The notes below the pieces were generated by a model that ran no database searches, was not told where the DNA came from, and was given only the letters and a program-made list of their open reading frames with translations. From assembly GCF_039542385.1 (NCBI RefSeq), contig NZ_BAABIA010000010.1:62001-126000 (forward strand): a DNA stretch of 64,000 bases. The letters run 5' to 3'. The position numbers and the translations under genes are program-made. Origin of the DNA: Prosthecobacter algae (lineage in GTDB: Bacteria > Verrucomicrobiota > Verrucomicrobiia > Verrucomicrobiales > Verrucomicrobiaceae). This document shows positions 7,771 to 16,464 of the stretch, piece by piece. Position 1 is the first letter of the stretch; each line of letters starts with the position of its first letter.

Positions 7771-10700
7771 TCACTCCCCAGCCATCTTGACCCGGTAGCG
7801 CAGGGCCTCGGTGTGGGCACCGGGGTCTTTCTTCTTGGCCAGCTCCTGGACGTACTCTTCCAAGGGTTCATCCTCCTGCGGGGAAAGCGGGCGGATATCG
7901 GGGTCGCTCATCAGCCAGCGTGCCCAGCGCATGGCGGTGGCATCCTTGTCGTCTGCCTTTTTGGGCACTTGGGCCAGGGCATTGTGTACCTGGGCCAGCC
8001 CCAGGGTCTGGGCTTTGCCGTCTTCGGAGAGACGCCGCCGGGCCTGCGTCTCCGCGAGATTGAGGAACCAGTCCGGCAGCGTTTCCGGTGCCTGCGGCAT
8101 GGGCAGAGAGAACCAGCCCTGACCTTCCATGCGAAAGACCATCTTTTGACCGTCGGCGCTCACATGCACCTCCGTCAGCCCACTGCCCTGGCGCAGGCCG
8201 GGGGTCAACCCATCGCCGGTGCGGGCATCCCAGACGCGGATTTCGCCCTCATCCGTGACGGTGACGAGATGACGGCCATCGCTGCTCATGGCCAGGGCAT
8301 TGACGAAAGATTCATGGCGGATGGCAATGCCGGTGGCCTTGCCGCTGGGCACATCCCAGAGCCTCACTTCCTGGTCCCGGCCCGAGGTGGCGGCCAGCGT
8401 GCCATCTTCCGAAATGGCCACGGCACCGACGGCCGGAGGGTGGGTGAAGGAGGGACCCACAGGCTGGAAGCCGCCCGCCACCTTCAGCACGGAGACACGC
8501 CCCATGCCATCTGCGATGGCGAGGTGGGTGCCCGCACGGTTCCAGGCGCGTGTTTGGGCCTCCAGCACGGCGGGCGGGGCATCCTTCGGCAGCGTGGGCG
8601 TTTCCAGGTAAAATTCATGCGCCTCGGCCAGGTAGCGCCGGGTAGTCATGCGCTGGTAGGTGCTCCATACCTGCACGCTGGGCTCATGCCGGGGTGCGAC
8701 GATGAGCATGGAGCCATCGGGCGTGACGCTGATCTGGGCGATGCTGTGACGTAGCCGCTGGGCCACGCGTTCGCCCGTCACCGTATTCCACACCTGCATC
8801 TCGCCGTGGCGGGAGACGCTGGTGACGAGCCCCTGCTCCAGGGCCTGGGCAGCGGTGAGAATCTCGCCATCGTGGGCCTGGGCCGGGGTGCGGGGCTGGC
8901 CCTTGGTCAAATCCCAGGCGTGCAGGTAGCCGCGGCTGTCGCCCACGGTCAGGGTACTGGCATCGGCATTCATGCTCAGGCACATGACGGAGGAAGGGTG
9001 GCCCAGGGGCGGCAGCAGCTCCGTCTCCGTGCGGAAGTTACCGACGTGGACGGTTCCCGAATGCAGGCCGACGGCGATCATTTCGCGCTCGCGATGAATC
9101 GCCAGGGAGGAGATGCCGTCCCGGGTTTCAAAAGGGTCGCCGATGGTTTTGCCACTGCTCAGATCCCAGACGACGGCCTGGCCTTTGACGTCCTGGCTTT
9201 CCACCACATGGGCCGCAGCCACCAGGGTGCCCAGGTAGTCGAGAGTGACCAGATGGACGGGAAAGGCGGCTGAATTCAGCACCCGTCCGGGCCGGTCCAG
9301 ATGGCGCATGTCCCAGACCTGGATGGTGCCACCTTCACCACCGACCGCCAGAATCTGCCCATCGCCGGAGAGGGCTAGGCTGAGCACAGACTGCGGCAGC
9401 TTTGGCTGCAGCGGTGCATGCGTGCCATCGGTCAGGGACCAGCGTTCCACCTGCCCGTTGTCCAGGGCCAGGATCACGGTCTGTCCATCCTGAGAAACCG
9501 CCAAGCAGGTGGCGATGGTCTGGCGGGGCAGGGCGTGGTCGGTGCGCTCATGGGTGGTTGTGTCCCAGATGCTCAGCACGGATTTGGGGCTGCCTTTGTC
9601 CGACTTGGGCTGGACGGTGGAAACGGCCACCGCTTTGCCCGCTTGCCGGCTCAGGGCCACCAGTCTGGCCTCCTGCGCTCCAGGTGGCAGCGGTAGATCC
9701 GGCGTGGTGGGGTGCAGCAGGTGCTTGTGCTGCAGCAGGCTCAGCAGGTTGGTGGCGGCCAGGCGGTTGCCAGGGTCGGTGCGCAGCGCGCGGGTCAGCC
9801 AGGCCACGGACTCGGTGTAGTCGCGCCGCTCGGTGAACTGGCGGGCCATGACCTCATCCGACCGGGAGTATTCCTTTTTCAGGTTGCTCCCGGCCTCCTC
9901 GGCGGCCACGCGGTTTTTTTCCGCTTCAAAGTACAAGGCGGTGCTGGTGATGCCGCCGGCGAGGACGGCCAGAGCGATGGACACCCCAGCCGCTACACCG
10001 ACCTGATGCCGCCGAACAAACTTCCCGATCACGTAGGCGCGGCTGGGGGGGCAGGCGCGCACGGGCTCATGCCGCAGGTAGCGGCGCAGGTCATCGGCCA
10101 GATCGTCCGCATTGCCATAGCGGCGGGCAGGATCGCGCTCCAGGGCCTTGAGGATGATCCAGTCCAGATCGCCTTTCAGGGAGGACTCGCGGGAACTGGG
10201 TTTGGGTGGATCGCGCTCCACCTGGTCCCGCAGGATCTGGTGCAGGGGCTTTTGCGCGATGTCCATGGGCGTCACCAGGGCCTTGCCGGTGAGCAGCTCC
10301 ATGAGGATGGAACCGAGGGCATAGACGTCGGACCGCGTGTCCACATGGGAGCTGCCGTGCTCGATCTGCTCCGGGCTGATGTAACCGGGTGTGCCGACGA
10401 GCTGGTCCATCCCGGTGGCCAGGGTCTGGCTGACGTCCTTTTGCTCCAGCACCTTGGCGATGCCAAAGTCAATGACCTTGGGGACGGGGTTGCCGTCCTC
10501 TTCCATGACCATGACGTTGGAGGGCTTCAGATCCCGGTGGATGATGCCCTTTTGGTGGGCGTGGTTCACCGCCTGGCAGACGGGAATGAAGAGTTCCAGC
10601 CGCTGATTGAGCGTGAGGTTTTTTTTGCTCGCGTAACTGGTGATGGACCGGCCCCTCACCAGCTCCATGACGAAGTAAGGCTGCCCGCGCTCCGTTTCGC

Positions 10701-11115
10701 CGGCATCCAGCACCCGGGCGATGTTCGGGTGCTCCATGAGCGCCAGGGATTGCCGTTCCGTATCAAAACGGGCGATCACCTGCTGCGTGTCCATGCCCGC
10801 CTTGAGGATCTTCACCGCCACCAGCCGCTGGATGGGCTGCACCTGCTCCGCTTTGAAAACGAGGCCAAAGCCGCCTTCACCCAGCTTTTCTAAAAGCCGG
10901 AACTTCCCTTCCAGCCAGCCGTCGTTGTCCTTCAGCAGATCGGCGGAGCGGACCCCGTTGCCGCGTGTGCGGGTGAGCGGGGCCTGGGTCAGGCTGCTGC
11001 GTTGGCCCTGGGTGATCAACGTCACATCCTCGGGCACGTCGCTCGCGCGCTCGGGATTCTCAGAAGGTGATGGAGACGGTGGAGTCACAGCAAGGAGCGA
11101 AGCAGCCTCAAGCAC
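7771..11115 (-). CDS. Membrane Ser/Thr protein kinase with WD40 repeats
   Basis: A 1114-residue signalling protein. Residues about 72-345 form a Hanks-type kinase: GEGGFG at 79-84, catalytic Lys102 in VAVKIL, HRDLKPSN at 193-200 and DFG at 216-218, all intact, so it should be active. One membrane helix (VGVAAGVSIALAVLAGGIT) lies near 372-390. The rest is a series of WD40-like units (for example LWDVPSGKATGI, VWDARTGDGL, AWDLTKGQP) probably forming one or two propellers, followed by a C-terminal helical tail. This architecture is common in Planctomycetota and Verrucomicrobiota. The start is a GTG at 11115. The target is unknown. No close operon partner is seen; a decayed hydrolase gene lies upstream. 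Confidence 0.9.
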   Translation of the reverse strand: MLEAASLLAVTPPSPSPSENPERASDVPEDVTLITQGQRSSLTQAPLTRTRGNGVRSADLLKDNDGWLEGKFRLLEKLGEGGFGLVFKAEQVQPIQRLVAVKILKAGMDTQQVIARFDTERQSLALMEHPNIARVLDAGETERGQPYFVMELVRGRSITSYASKKNLTLNQRLELFIPVCQAVNHAHQKGIIHRDLKPSNVMVMEEDGNPVPKVIDFGIAKVLEQKDVSQTLATGMDQLVGTPGYISPEQIEHGSSHVDTRSDVYALGSILMELLTGKALVTPMDIAQKPLHQILRDQVERDPPKPSSRESSLKGDLDWIILKALERDPARRYGNADDLADDLRRYLRHEPVRACPPSRAYVIGKFVRRHQVGVAAGVSIALAVLAGGITSTALYFEAEKNRVAAEEAGSNLKKEYSRSDEVMARQFTERRDYTESVAWLTRALRTDPGNRLAATNLLSLLQHKHLLHPTTPDLPLPPGAQEARLVALSRQAGKAVAVSTVQPKSDKGSPKSVLSIWDTTTHERTDHALPRQTIATCLAVSQDGQTVILALDNGQVERWSLTDGTHAPLQPKLPQSVLSLALSGDGQILAVGGEGGTIQVWDMRHLDRPGRVLNSAAFPVHLVTLDYLGTLVAAAHVVESQDVKGQAVVWDLSSGKTIGDPFETRDGISSLAIHREREMIAVGLHSGTVHVGNFRTETELLPPLGHPSSVMCLSMNADASTLTVGDSRGYLHAWDLTKGQPRTPAQAHDGEILTAAQALEQGLVTSVSRHGEMQVWNTVTGERVAQRLRHSIAQISVTPDGSMLIVAPRHEPSVQVWSTYQRMTTRRYLAEAHEFYLETPTLPKDAPPAVLEAQTRAWNRAGTHLAIADGMGRVSVLKVAGGFQPVGPSFTHPPAVGAVAISEDGTLAATSGRDQEVRLWDVPSGKATGIAIRHESFVNALAMSSDGRHLVTVTDEGEIRVWDARTGDGLTPGLRQGSGLTEVHVSADGQKMVFRMEGQGWFSLPMPQAPETLPDWFLNLAETQARRRLSEDGKAQTLGLAQVHNALAQVPKKADDKDATAMRWARWLMSDPDIRPLSPQEDEPLEEYVQELAKKKDPGAHTEALRYRVKMAGE

Positions 11116-11172
11116 GCAGGAGACCTGAGTGCAAATGAAGTTATGTAAACGATGCCGCCAATCTCCCGTCTC

Positions 11173-11563
11173 TCAGCGTGGGATCAAGGGAAGAGCGATG
11201 TAGGAGGTGCCGATCATGCCGATTTTGCCATCGTGTCCATCATCGGTCATCCAGTGCCAGGTGCCCTCGCTGCCAAAGCGGCCACGTCAGTCCTGGGCGA
11301 CACAGACGTAGCCGTGCTGGGCATAAGATTGGCCCAGTTTTTTCGCCCTGTCCTTGTTGTAGGGCAGGCGTGAGGATCACCGGGTAACGGCCTGGCTTTT
11401 CCACGCCGCCCTCCGCAGGCAGGTAGAGATCTGTGGCCAGTTTGACGCCATCACGCATGGCTACCTGCACATTCGTTTTCACCACGGCTTCCTCCGCTAG
11501 GGCGGGGGCGGTGAGTAGGCACAGGGTGAAGAAAAGCCAGGGCAGGGAAGGGAGCGAATGCAT
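11173..11563 (-). pseudogene. Broken CocE/NonD-family (S15) hydrolase
   Basis: The frame from 11563 has a signal peptide (MHSLPSLPWLFFTLCLLTAPALA) and then VAMRDGVKLATDLYLPAEGG, the classic N-terminus of CocE/NonD or X-Pro dipeptidyl-peptidase hydrolases. Near 11365-11373 the frame shifts, consistent with two missing bases. In the new frame the family sequence goes on as PYNKDRAKKLGQSYAQHGYV and CVAQD, meets an in-frame TGA at 11287-11289, resumes as RGRFGSEGTWHWMTDDGHDG and KIGMIGTSY, then ends at 11173. The frameshift, nonsense codon and loss of everything after the nucleophile region make it clearly a relic. Confidence 0.85.
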
Positions 11564-11677
11564 GACACTCAGACTACGGGCCGACACGGTGCCCTTTTAT
11601 GCCGAAAGCCAATCTCGGAGGGAAAGTATCGAAGCGCGTCATTAGTGTGAATCACCCGAAACTCCCCGGATCAGCTT

Positions 11678-11763
11678 CGCTCTGCTGGTGTGTAGCCTTT
11701 AGGCGACCTCTCAGTGTCTCGCTGCTTTCCAGAATCGCCTAAAGGCTAAACACCAGCAGAGCG
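11678..11763. repeat. Large palindrome (REP/MITE-like), 29-base arms
   Basis: Left arm 11678-11706 and right arm 11735-11763 are inverted copies with 28 of 29 positions matching, separated by 28 bases. Each arm contains a smaller palindrome, GCCTTTAGGC. The left arm reads GTGTAGCCTTTAGGCG, that is, a GTAG-type head before a hairpin, as in REP sequences moved by RAYT transposases. The right arm abuts a truncated reading frame, suggesting insertion into a gene. Confidence 0.75.
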
Positions 11764-11878
11764 AGCGAGGCATGTCCTTGACGACTACCTTTTGGCTGAG
11801 CCACATGCGCTCAATGGGCGCGGCACTGAGGGTGCAGGTGAAAAAGCCAAGGCAGGTGAGGCTGCGAAAAAGGGTCAT
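11764..11878 (-). pseudogene. Stump of a secreted protein gene cut by the palindrome
   Basis: An ATG at 11878 overlaps the stop of the upstream ceramidase-like gene (ATGA), the arrangement of a translationally coupled gene. It encodes a signal peptide (MTLFRSLTCLGFFTCTLSAA) followed by PIERMWLSQK and a few more residues, and then runs into the inverted-repeat element at 11763; the remaining frame to 11711 is just the repeat read through. The family resembles secreted proteins with an early IERxWLS motif, but too little is left to name it. Confidence 0.6.
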
Positions 11879-13251
11879 GCAAGGGAAAGGATCTGGCGGA
11901 TGCCTGCGCTCATGAGGTCGTCCATGGCAGGGGCGCAATTGGCAACGGTCACCTCATAACCCCCTTGGGGAAAAGCTTCCTTCACCGGGATGTACCAGGC
12001 ACCGCCATCCCCATAGGCGGCGGTGGCCACGAAGCGGCCAGGCTGCATCTGCTGGGCGCGAAGCTGATACTCCAGAAAGGACTCTGCCGGCAGGTGCAGC
12101 ATGGAGATTTCATTCACATGCAGGGCACTGAGGATGATGGGCGTGCCTTTGGCGATGCGCTCCATCCAGGCCAGGCGCATGGCGGGGCGGATGCGGTTGG
12201 CTGGAAGGTTTTTCGGGTTGGTCAGGGCCGCCTGTTCTGTCTCCTGAGTGAAGATGGGATTCACGGCTGGAAGCAGATCATGGGTCTTCCAGGAGACTTG
12301 AGTTACAGGCTGCGGCTTCAGGTTTCTTTCAGACGCCACCATGCCCTCATAAATCCGCCGCGTGAGCTGCACGCGGGCCTCGGGGCTGCCGTCGTTGTAT
12401 TTGCCTGCGGCGATGTTGCCGGAGGCTCCAGTGAAATAGATGTGCGTGCAGCCGGGTTCCTCTTTCTGCCGCTGCTTGCGCGCCAAGCCTACGAAGTCGC
12501 TGCTGACGTGGCCTTTGCCATAGTGGCTCATGGGATGCGTGGCGTAGTAGTGGCAGGCCAGCACTTTTTCCGTGCCGTCATAAAACGCCACGGTCTTCAG
12601 CATCGGATCAATGAGGCCTTCTGTGAGCGCGATCAACTCGGCATCCTTGCAGGCGCTGCCCCGCATTTTCAGCACTTTGCCATCGGGCCCCAGGGCCACA
12701 CGGCGGTTGCTGGCCACCTTTTCCACGCGGCCCTCGCCCTGAGCGACATGGGTGACCGGGCGCGCACGGGGCAGGGCGGCCTTCACGGCCTCGCTTGCGC
12801 GTTTCAGGCAGTCATTGAAAAACGGCATCTGCACCAGCGAGAGGCCGGCGTTTTGTTGAGCGGCCAGTTCTTCACCGCGCAGGCAGACAAACGGCGCATC
12901 ATGCTGATGAACGCACTGCACGGCCACCCGCTCCGGCGTGGTGCCTGCGGCTTCGGCCAGGGCGGTTCTCCAGGCGAGGTGAGCCTCATTGAGAATCCCT
13001 GTCCAGTCCACGGCACAGACGACTACGGGCTTGCCAGCACCTAACAAAATGTATCCAATGGCTTCCAGGGCATCCTCGCAGTCCACCACCGGGGTGATCC
13101 AGCCGCCACACAAAGGATGACCTGCGGGAGGCGTGACATCGAAGCGGAAAGGGGCAATGCGCAGACTTTCCGAGGAGGCGGCAATGGCCTCAGGAAGAAT
13201 GCCAGCGGCGAGGGCGGCCTGAAGAAGGCGGCGGCGGGTCAGGGATGGCAT
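11875..13251 (-). CDS. Neutral ceramidase-like secreted hydrolase
   Basis: A 458-residue protein with an export signal (MPSLTRRRLLQAALAAGILP), possibly Tat because of the Arg triplet. The mature part starts with LRIAPFRFDVTPPAGHPLCG, the conserved opening of the neutral/alkaline non-lysosomal ceramidase N-terminal domain, and goes on with VQCVHQHDAP and YYATHPMSHYGKG, which supply the metal-binding His residues, and YFTGASGNIAAG. Bacterial proteins of this shape are widespread in Planctomycetota and Verrucomicrobiota and are probably not all true ceramidases. I chose the ATG at 13251 for the signal peptide. The gene was followed by a coupled gene that is now truncated. The TIM-barrel isomerase gene lies 22 bases upstream and may be cotranscribed. 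Confidence 0.75.
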   Translation of the reverse strand: MPSLTRRRLLQAALAAGILPEAIAASSESLRIAPFRFDVTPPAGHPLCGGWITPVVDCEDALEAIGYILLGAGKPVVVCAVDWTGILNEAHLAWRTALAEAAGTTPERVAVQCVHQHDAPFVCLRGEELAAQQNAGLSLVQMPFFNDCLKRASEAVKAALPRARPVTHVAQGEGRVEKVASNRRVALGPDGKVLKMRGSACKDAELIALTEGLIDPMLKTVAFYDGTEKVLACHYYATHPMSHYGKGHVSSDFVGLARKQRQKEEPGCTHIYFTGASGNIAAGKYNDGSPEARVQLTRRIYEGMVASERNLKPQPVTQVSWKTHDLLPAVNPIFTQETEQAALTNPKNLPANRIRPAMRLAWMERIAKGTPIILSALHVNEISMLHLPAESFLEYQLRAQQMQPGRFVATAAYGDGGAWYIPVKEAFPQGGYEVTVANCAPAMDDLMSAGIRQILSLA

Positions 13252-13273
13252 AACAAAATATGCTGCAAAAAAA

Positions 13274-14182
13274 TCAGAGGCCAAATGCAGTGTCCATCTG
13301 CTGCGAGACTCCAGTAAGGTAGGCCAGATCACCGCCGGCCACTTCAGCCGCCAGCCAGCCGTGGTAGTTGATCTCCAGCAGGGCCTTGCGCACATCGGCA
13401 TAGTCAATGTCGCCTTCACCAATCGGAGTGAACTTGCCCTGCGCCCGGGAGAAGCCTTTGACATCGAGCTTGAGCACCCGCTTGCCGAGCTGGCGGATCC
13501 AGCCGCCCATGCTGCCGTATTTCCAGTGGTTGCCGATGTCGAACTGCATGCCCACCCAGGGGGAGTTGAATTCGTCCACGTATTTCACGAACTTGTCGGC
13601 GTTCTGGTCCGCACCGCCGTCGTGGTTGTAGAGGAACTGGTTCCAGACGTTTTCAATCACGATGGAAACACCCAGCTCGGCGGCCAGAGGCACGGCCTTG
13701 GCGATGTTTTCCACCGAGCGCGGCCAGATCTCGTTTTCAGGCCCGTCCTCGCCTTTGCCGACGACCAGCAGCACGCTGTGACCGCCGACGGCGCGGGTAT
13801 CCCGCAGCGCGGTTTTGAGGTCGGCCAGGGCCTGGGCCCGGGTGGCTGCATCGGCACTGGTGTGGCGGATTTTCCAGTGGCTGCCGCAGACGGTGCCATC
13901 CACAGGCAGGCCAGATTCGGCGATGGCCTTCTTCGTCTCTTCCACGTCCATGCCGGGGGCGTTCATTTCCACGCCCATGAACCCGGCCTGTTTGGCGGCC
14001 TTGAACTTGTCGGTCAGGCTGCCGTCCACCTTGATCATGCCGATCTTCAGTGTCTTATAAAGACGGCCCGCGAGGGCGTGCGGCACCCCGGGAGCGGCGG
14101 CGAGATTTTGCCAAGCAGGCAGGGCGGCCCCGGCGGTGAGAAGCGAGGCACGATGGAGAAACTGGCGGCGGTTGGTGATCAT
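13274..14182 (-). CDS. Tat-exported sugar phosphate isomerase/epimerase (TIM barrel)
   Basis: A 302-residue AP-endonuclease-2-type TIM barrel. The N-terminus NRRQFLHRASLLTAGAALPA is a twin-arginine signal. The barrel shows GVEMNAPGMD, TVCGSHWKI, VSIVIENVWN, GMQFDIGNHW and IGEGDIDYADV, the usual run of metal ligands (Glu, Asp, His, Glu) of xylose isomerase-like enzymes. Exported members of this family are typical of Planctomycetota and Verrucomicrobiota; their substrates are mostly unknown. It lies directly upstream of the ceramidase-like gene on the same strand. Confidence 0.8.
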   Translation of the reverse strand: MITNRRQFLHRASLLTAGAALPAWQNLAAAPGVPHALAGRLYKTLKIGMIKVDGSLTDKFKAAKQAGFMGVEMNAPGMDVEETKKAIAESGLPVDGTVCGSHWKIRHTSADAATRAQALADLKTALRDTRAVGGHSVLLVVGKGEDGPENEIWPRSVENIAKAVPLAAELGVSIVIENVWNQFLYNHDGGADQNADKFVKYVDEFNSPWVGMQFDIGNHWKYGSMGGWIRQLGKRVLKLDVKGFSRAQGKFTPIGEGDIDYADVRKALLEINYHGWLAAEVAGGDLAYLTGVSQQMDTAFGL

Positions 14183-14295
14183 GATGGGCGAGTGGGTACA
14201 AACGCACCATCAGGCACGTCTTTAGCCAAACGCCCCTCAGGGACCGGCAATCCGGTGCCCTAGTGACGAAAAGACATCTTTTGATGAGATGCCGG

Positions 14296-15714
14296 TCAGG
14301 CATCCCGCAGCAGGATGGCATCCACATTAATGCCGTCATAGAGGGCATCGCTGAGGATCACCAGCGGGTCACCGGCCTTGATGTGGCCATGCTTACGCAG
14401 CATCTCGATGGCGTCGCGGATGGCCTTTTCCGGGTTGCCTTCTTCAAAGGCCAGCACAAAGGGCTGCACGCCTCGAGCGGTGACCAGGGTGCGGCTGACG
14501 TGGAGATTGGGCGTGAAGGCAAAGATGGAGGCAAACTCCGGGCGCTGATGCGCGAGCAGGTGGGCCATGACCCCGCGCAGGGTGAAGACCAGCAGCTTGG
14601 AGTTCGGGATGCTGTTTGCCAGCAGGATGGCAGCCTTGACGGTCTTGTGCTTGTTCGTCTTCAGCGGGGCGTCACTGGCGAAGCGGCCGGAGGGATACTT
14701 TTGCTCGATGCGGCGGATGACGGTGTCCAGCACCTCCACGCACTTCTCCGGGTAACGGCCCACGCTAGTCTCACCGCTCAGCATCACGCAGTCCACCTGC
14801 TCGATGACCGCATTGAAGATGTCGGTCACCTCGGCCCGGGTCGGCACGGGGTTTTCGATCATGCTTTCCAGCATCTGTGTGGCCACGATGACCTTGCGGC
14901 CATGGTAGGAGCAGCGCTCCACGATGTGGCGCTGGATCAGCGGCAAGTCTTCGATGGGGCATTCGCTGCCGAGGTCGCCACGGGCCACCATGATGCCGCC
15001 GCTGGCCTCCACCAGCGTGTCAATGTTTTGCAGGGCCTGCTGGTTCTCAATCTTGGCGATCACCCGGGCCTTGCTGCCTTTTTGCTCCAGCAGCAGTTGC
15101 AGGTGCTGAATGTGGGCAGGCTCGCGGGCAAAGCTGAGGGCAAAGTAGTCCACGCCCAGCTCACAGCCCAGGTCCAGGTCGGCATAATCTTTCTGGGTCA
15201 GCGGCGGCAGGCGCACGGGCACGCCGGGGAGATTGATGTGGCGGCGGGACTTCATTTCGCCCTGGGTCAGGACGGTGCCGATGACGCGCTTTTCACTGAT
15301 CTCGGTGGCCTTGATCTGGATCATGCCGCCGTCCACCATGATGATGTCGCCCACGTGGAGGTCTTTGCCCAGCTCGGGGTAGTTGACGGTGACGGAGAGG
15401 GGCACCGTGGCGGCCACATCGGGCTTGCAGCGGAATTCCACCCAGTCACCCACCTGGAGCTGCCAGGGCTGCTCCACATCGCCCGTGCGGATGCTGGGGC
15501 CGGTGAGATCCATGAGGACGGAGATTTCCTTGGCCCCTTTGGCCGCGGCTTCGCGGATGCGGCCATAAACCATGCGCACCCAGTCGTGCGAGGCATGGCT
15601 CATATTGAGGCGGAAGATGTCCGCGCCCTTTTCCATGAGATTGAGAATGACTTCAGCGGACTCGGTGGCAGGCCCGAGGGTGCAAAGGATCTTGGTTTTA
15701 CGCATGTTCGGCAT
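14296..15714 (-). CDS. pyk: Pyruvate kinase
   Basis: Catalyses phosphoenolpyruvate plus ADP to pyruvate plus ATP in glycolysis, in the cytoplasm. The protein is 472 residues, close to the usual 470. Visible family sequences are RKTKILCTLGPATES, FRLNMSHASHD, the active-site IAKIENQQALQNID, IMVARGDLGSECP for Mg2+ and substrate binding, and VMLSGETSVGRYP. The C-terminal domain ends PLVILSDALYDGINVDAILL. GSECP replaces the commoner GVEIP but keeps the catalytic residues. I take the ATG at 15714 (MPNMRKTK); an earlier in-frame ATG adds nine residues. It is flanked by accessory genes on both sides. Confidence 0.95.
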   Translation of the reverse strand: MPNMRKTKILCTLGPATESAEVILNLMEKGADIFRLNMSHASHDWVRMVYGRIREAAAKGAKEISVLMDLTGPSIRTGDVEQPWQLQVGDWVEFRCKPDVAATVPLSVTVNYPELGKDLHVGDIIMVDGGMIQIKATEISEKRVIGTVLTQGEMKSRRHINLPGVPVRLPPLTQKDYADLDLGCELGVDYFALSFAREPAHIQHLQLLLEQKGSKARVIAKIENQQALQNIDTLVEASGGIMVARGDLGSECPIEDLPLIQRHIVERCSYHGRKVIVATQMLESMIENPVPTRAEVTDIFNAVIEQVDCVMLSGETSVGRYPEKCVEVLDTVIRRIEQKYPSGRFASDAPLKTNKHKTVKAAILLANSIPNSKLLVFTLRGVMAHLLAHQRPEFASIFAFTPNLHVSRTLVTARGVQPFVLAFEEGNPEKAIRDAIEMLRKHGHIKAGDPLVILSDALYDGINVDAILLRDA

Positions 15715-15797
15715 GGTTGAAGGGGGGGCCGGGAGATTCAAGCGGCAATCCTGCCATGAAGCACGAGACAGGCCATGGTTGAGCCTCAGTCAGAGGA

Positions 15798-16463
15798 TCA
15801 CTCCTGAGACCAAGCCTTCAGATCATCGAGAAACAGTCGCAGACTGGGGGAAACCTTCGCGGCGGCTTCCAGATCCTCACTCGCAGCTTGCCAAAAAAGT
15901 TCGTCTCGATTGAGCCCTCGTGATTTCGCAGCTTCATCTCGAAGGTCTTTGAGCTGCGGAGGCGGAGTGTTCGGATAGTATTGCCGTGCTAGGTGACTGT
16001 TTGCCTCACTAAAAAGCGGTAACTCTTCCCGGTCTGGTTGAAGGAGGGTTAACACCCAACTCTCGATCATTTCCACAGGCACGGCCAAGGCGACTTCGAT
16101 GGGCCATTGAGAACGGTCTTTGCCCAAAGTCGCCGTCAGCATTTCGACCAGCTTCGTGTAGCGCGGCTCTTTCTTTAAATCGGCCTTCGGCAAAGGGCGT
16201 GGATAAACACAACCCGCTGGATGCCCAGGGGCGCGATCATTGTCAACGGCGATGATCACGGCTATTGGTTGTTTTTCGGACCAACCTTTGAAGCGGTTGA
16301 TCAGCAAACGAGCGGATGCGATGGCTGTATCATAGCTGGAGCCCCGGCGAACTCGAAACTCCTGATCGCTGTGGAAGGACTGTCCTGTGACACGCTCGGC
16401 GATGCGCTCATAGAACATCTCATCCAGCTCGCCTTCGCAGAGGATGTAGAGATGCTTCTGCAT
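15798..16463 (-). CDS. TOPRIM-like putative effector nuclease (DUF4276/RloB-like)
   Basis: A 221-residue protein with a TOPRIM-type layout: LYILCEGELDEMFYERI supplies Glu10 in the first strand, and AVIIAVDNDRAP supplies the Asp-x-Asp pair (74 and 76). This pattern occurs in OLD, DUF4276, DUF4435 and RloB-like proteins. It starts one base after the stop of the AAA ATPase gene (TGACATG), so the two form one unit. In known two-gene defence systems of this layout the TOPRIM protein is the toxic nuclease held by the ATPase. I infer that role here; the exact family name is uncertain. Confidence 0.6.
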   Translation of the reverse strand: MQKHLYILCEGELDEMFYERIAERVTGQSFHSDQEFRVRRGSSYDTAIASARLLINRFKGWSEKQPIAVIIAVDNDRAPGHPAGCVYPRPLPKADLKKEPRYTKLVEMLTATLGKDRSQWPIEVALAVPVEMIESWVLTLLQPDREELPLFSEANSHLARQYYPNTPPPQLKDLRDEAAKSRGLNRDELFWQAASEDLEAAAKVSPSLRLFLDDLKAWSQE

Positions 16464-16464
16464 G

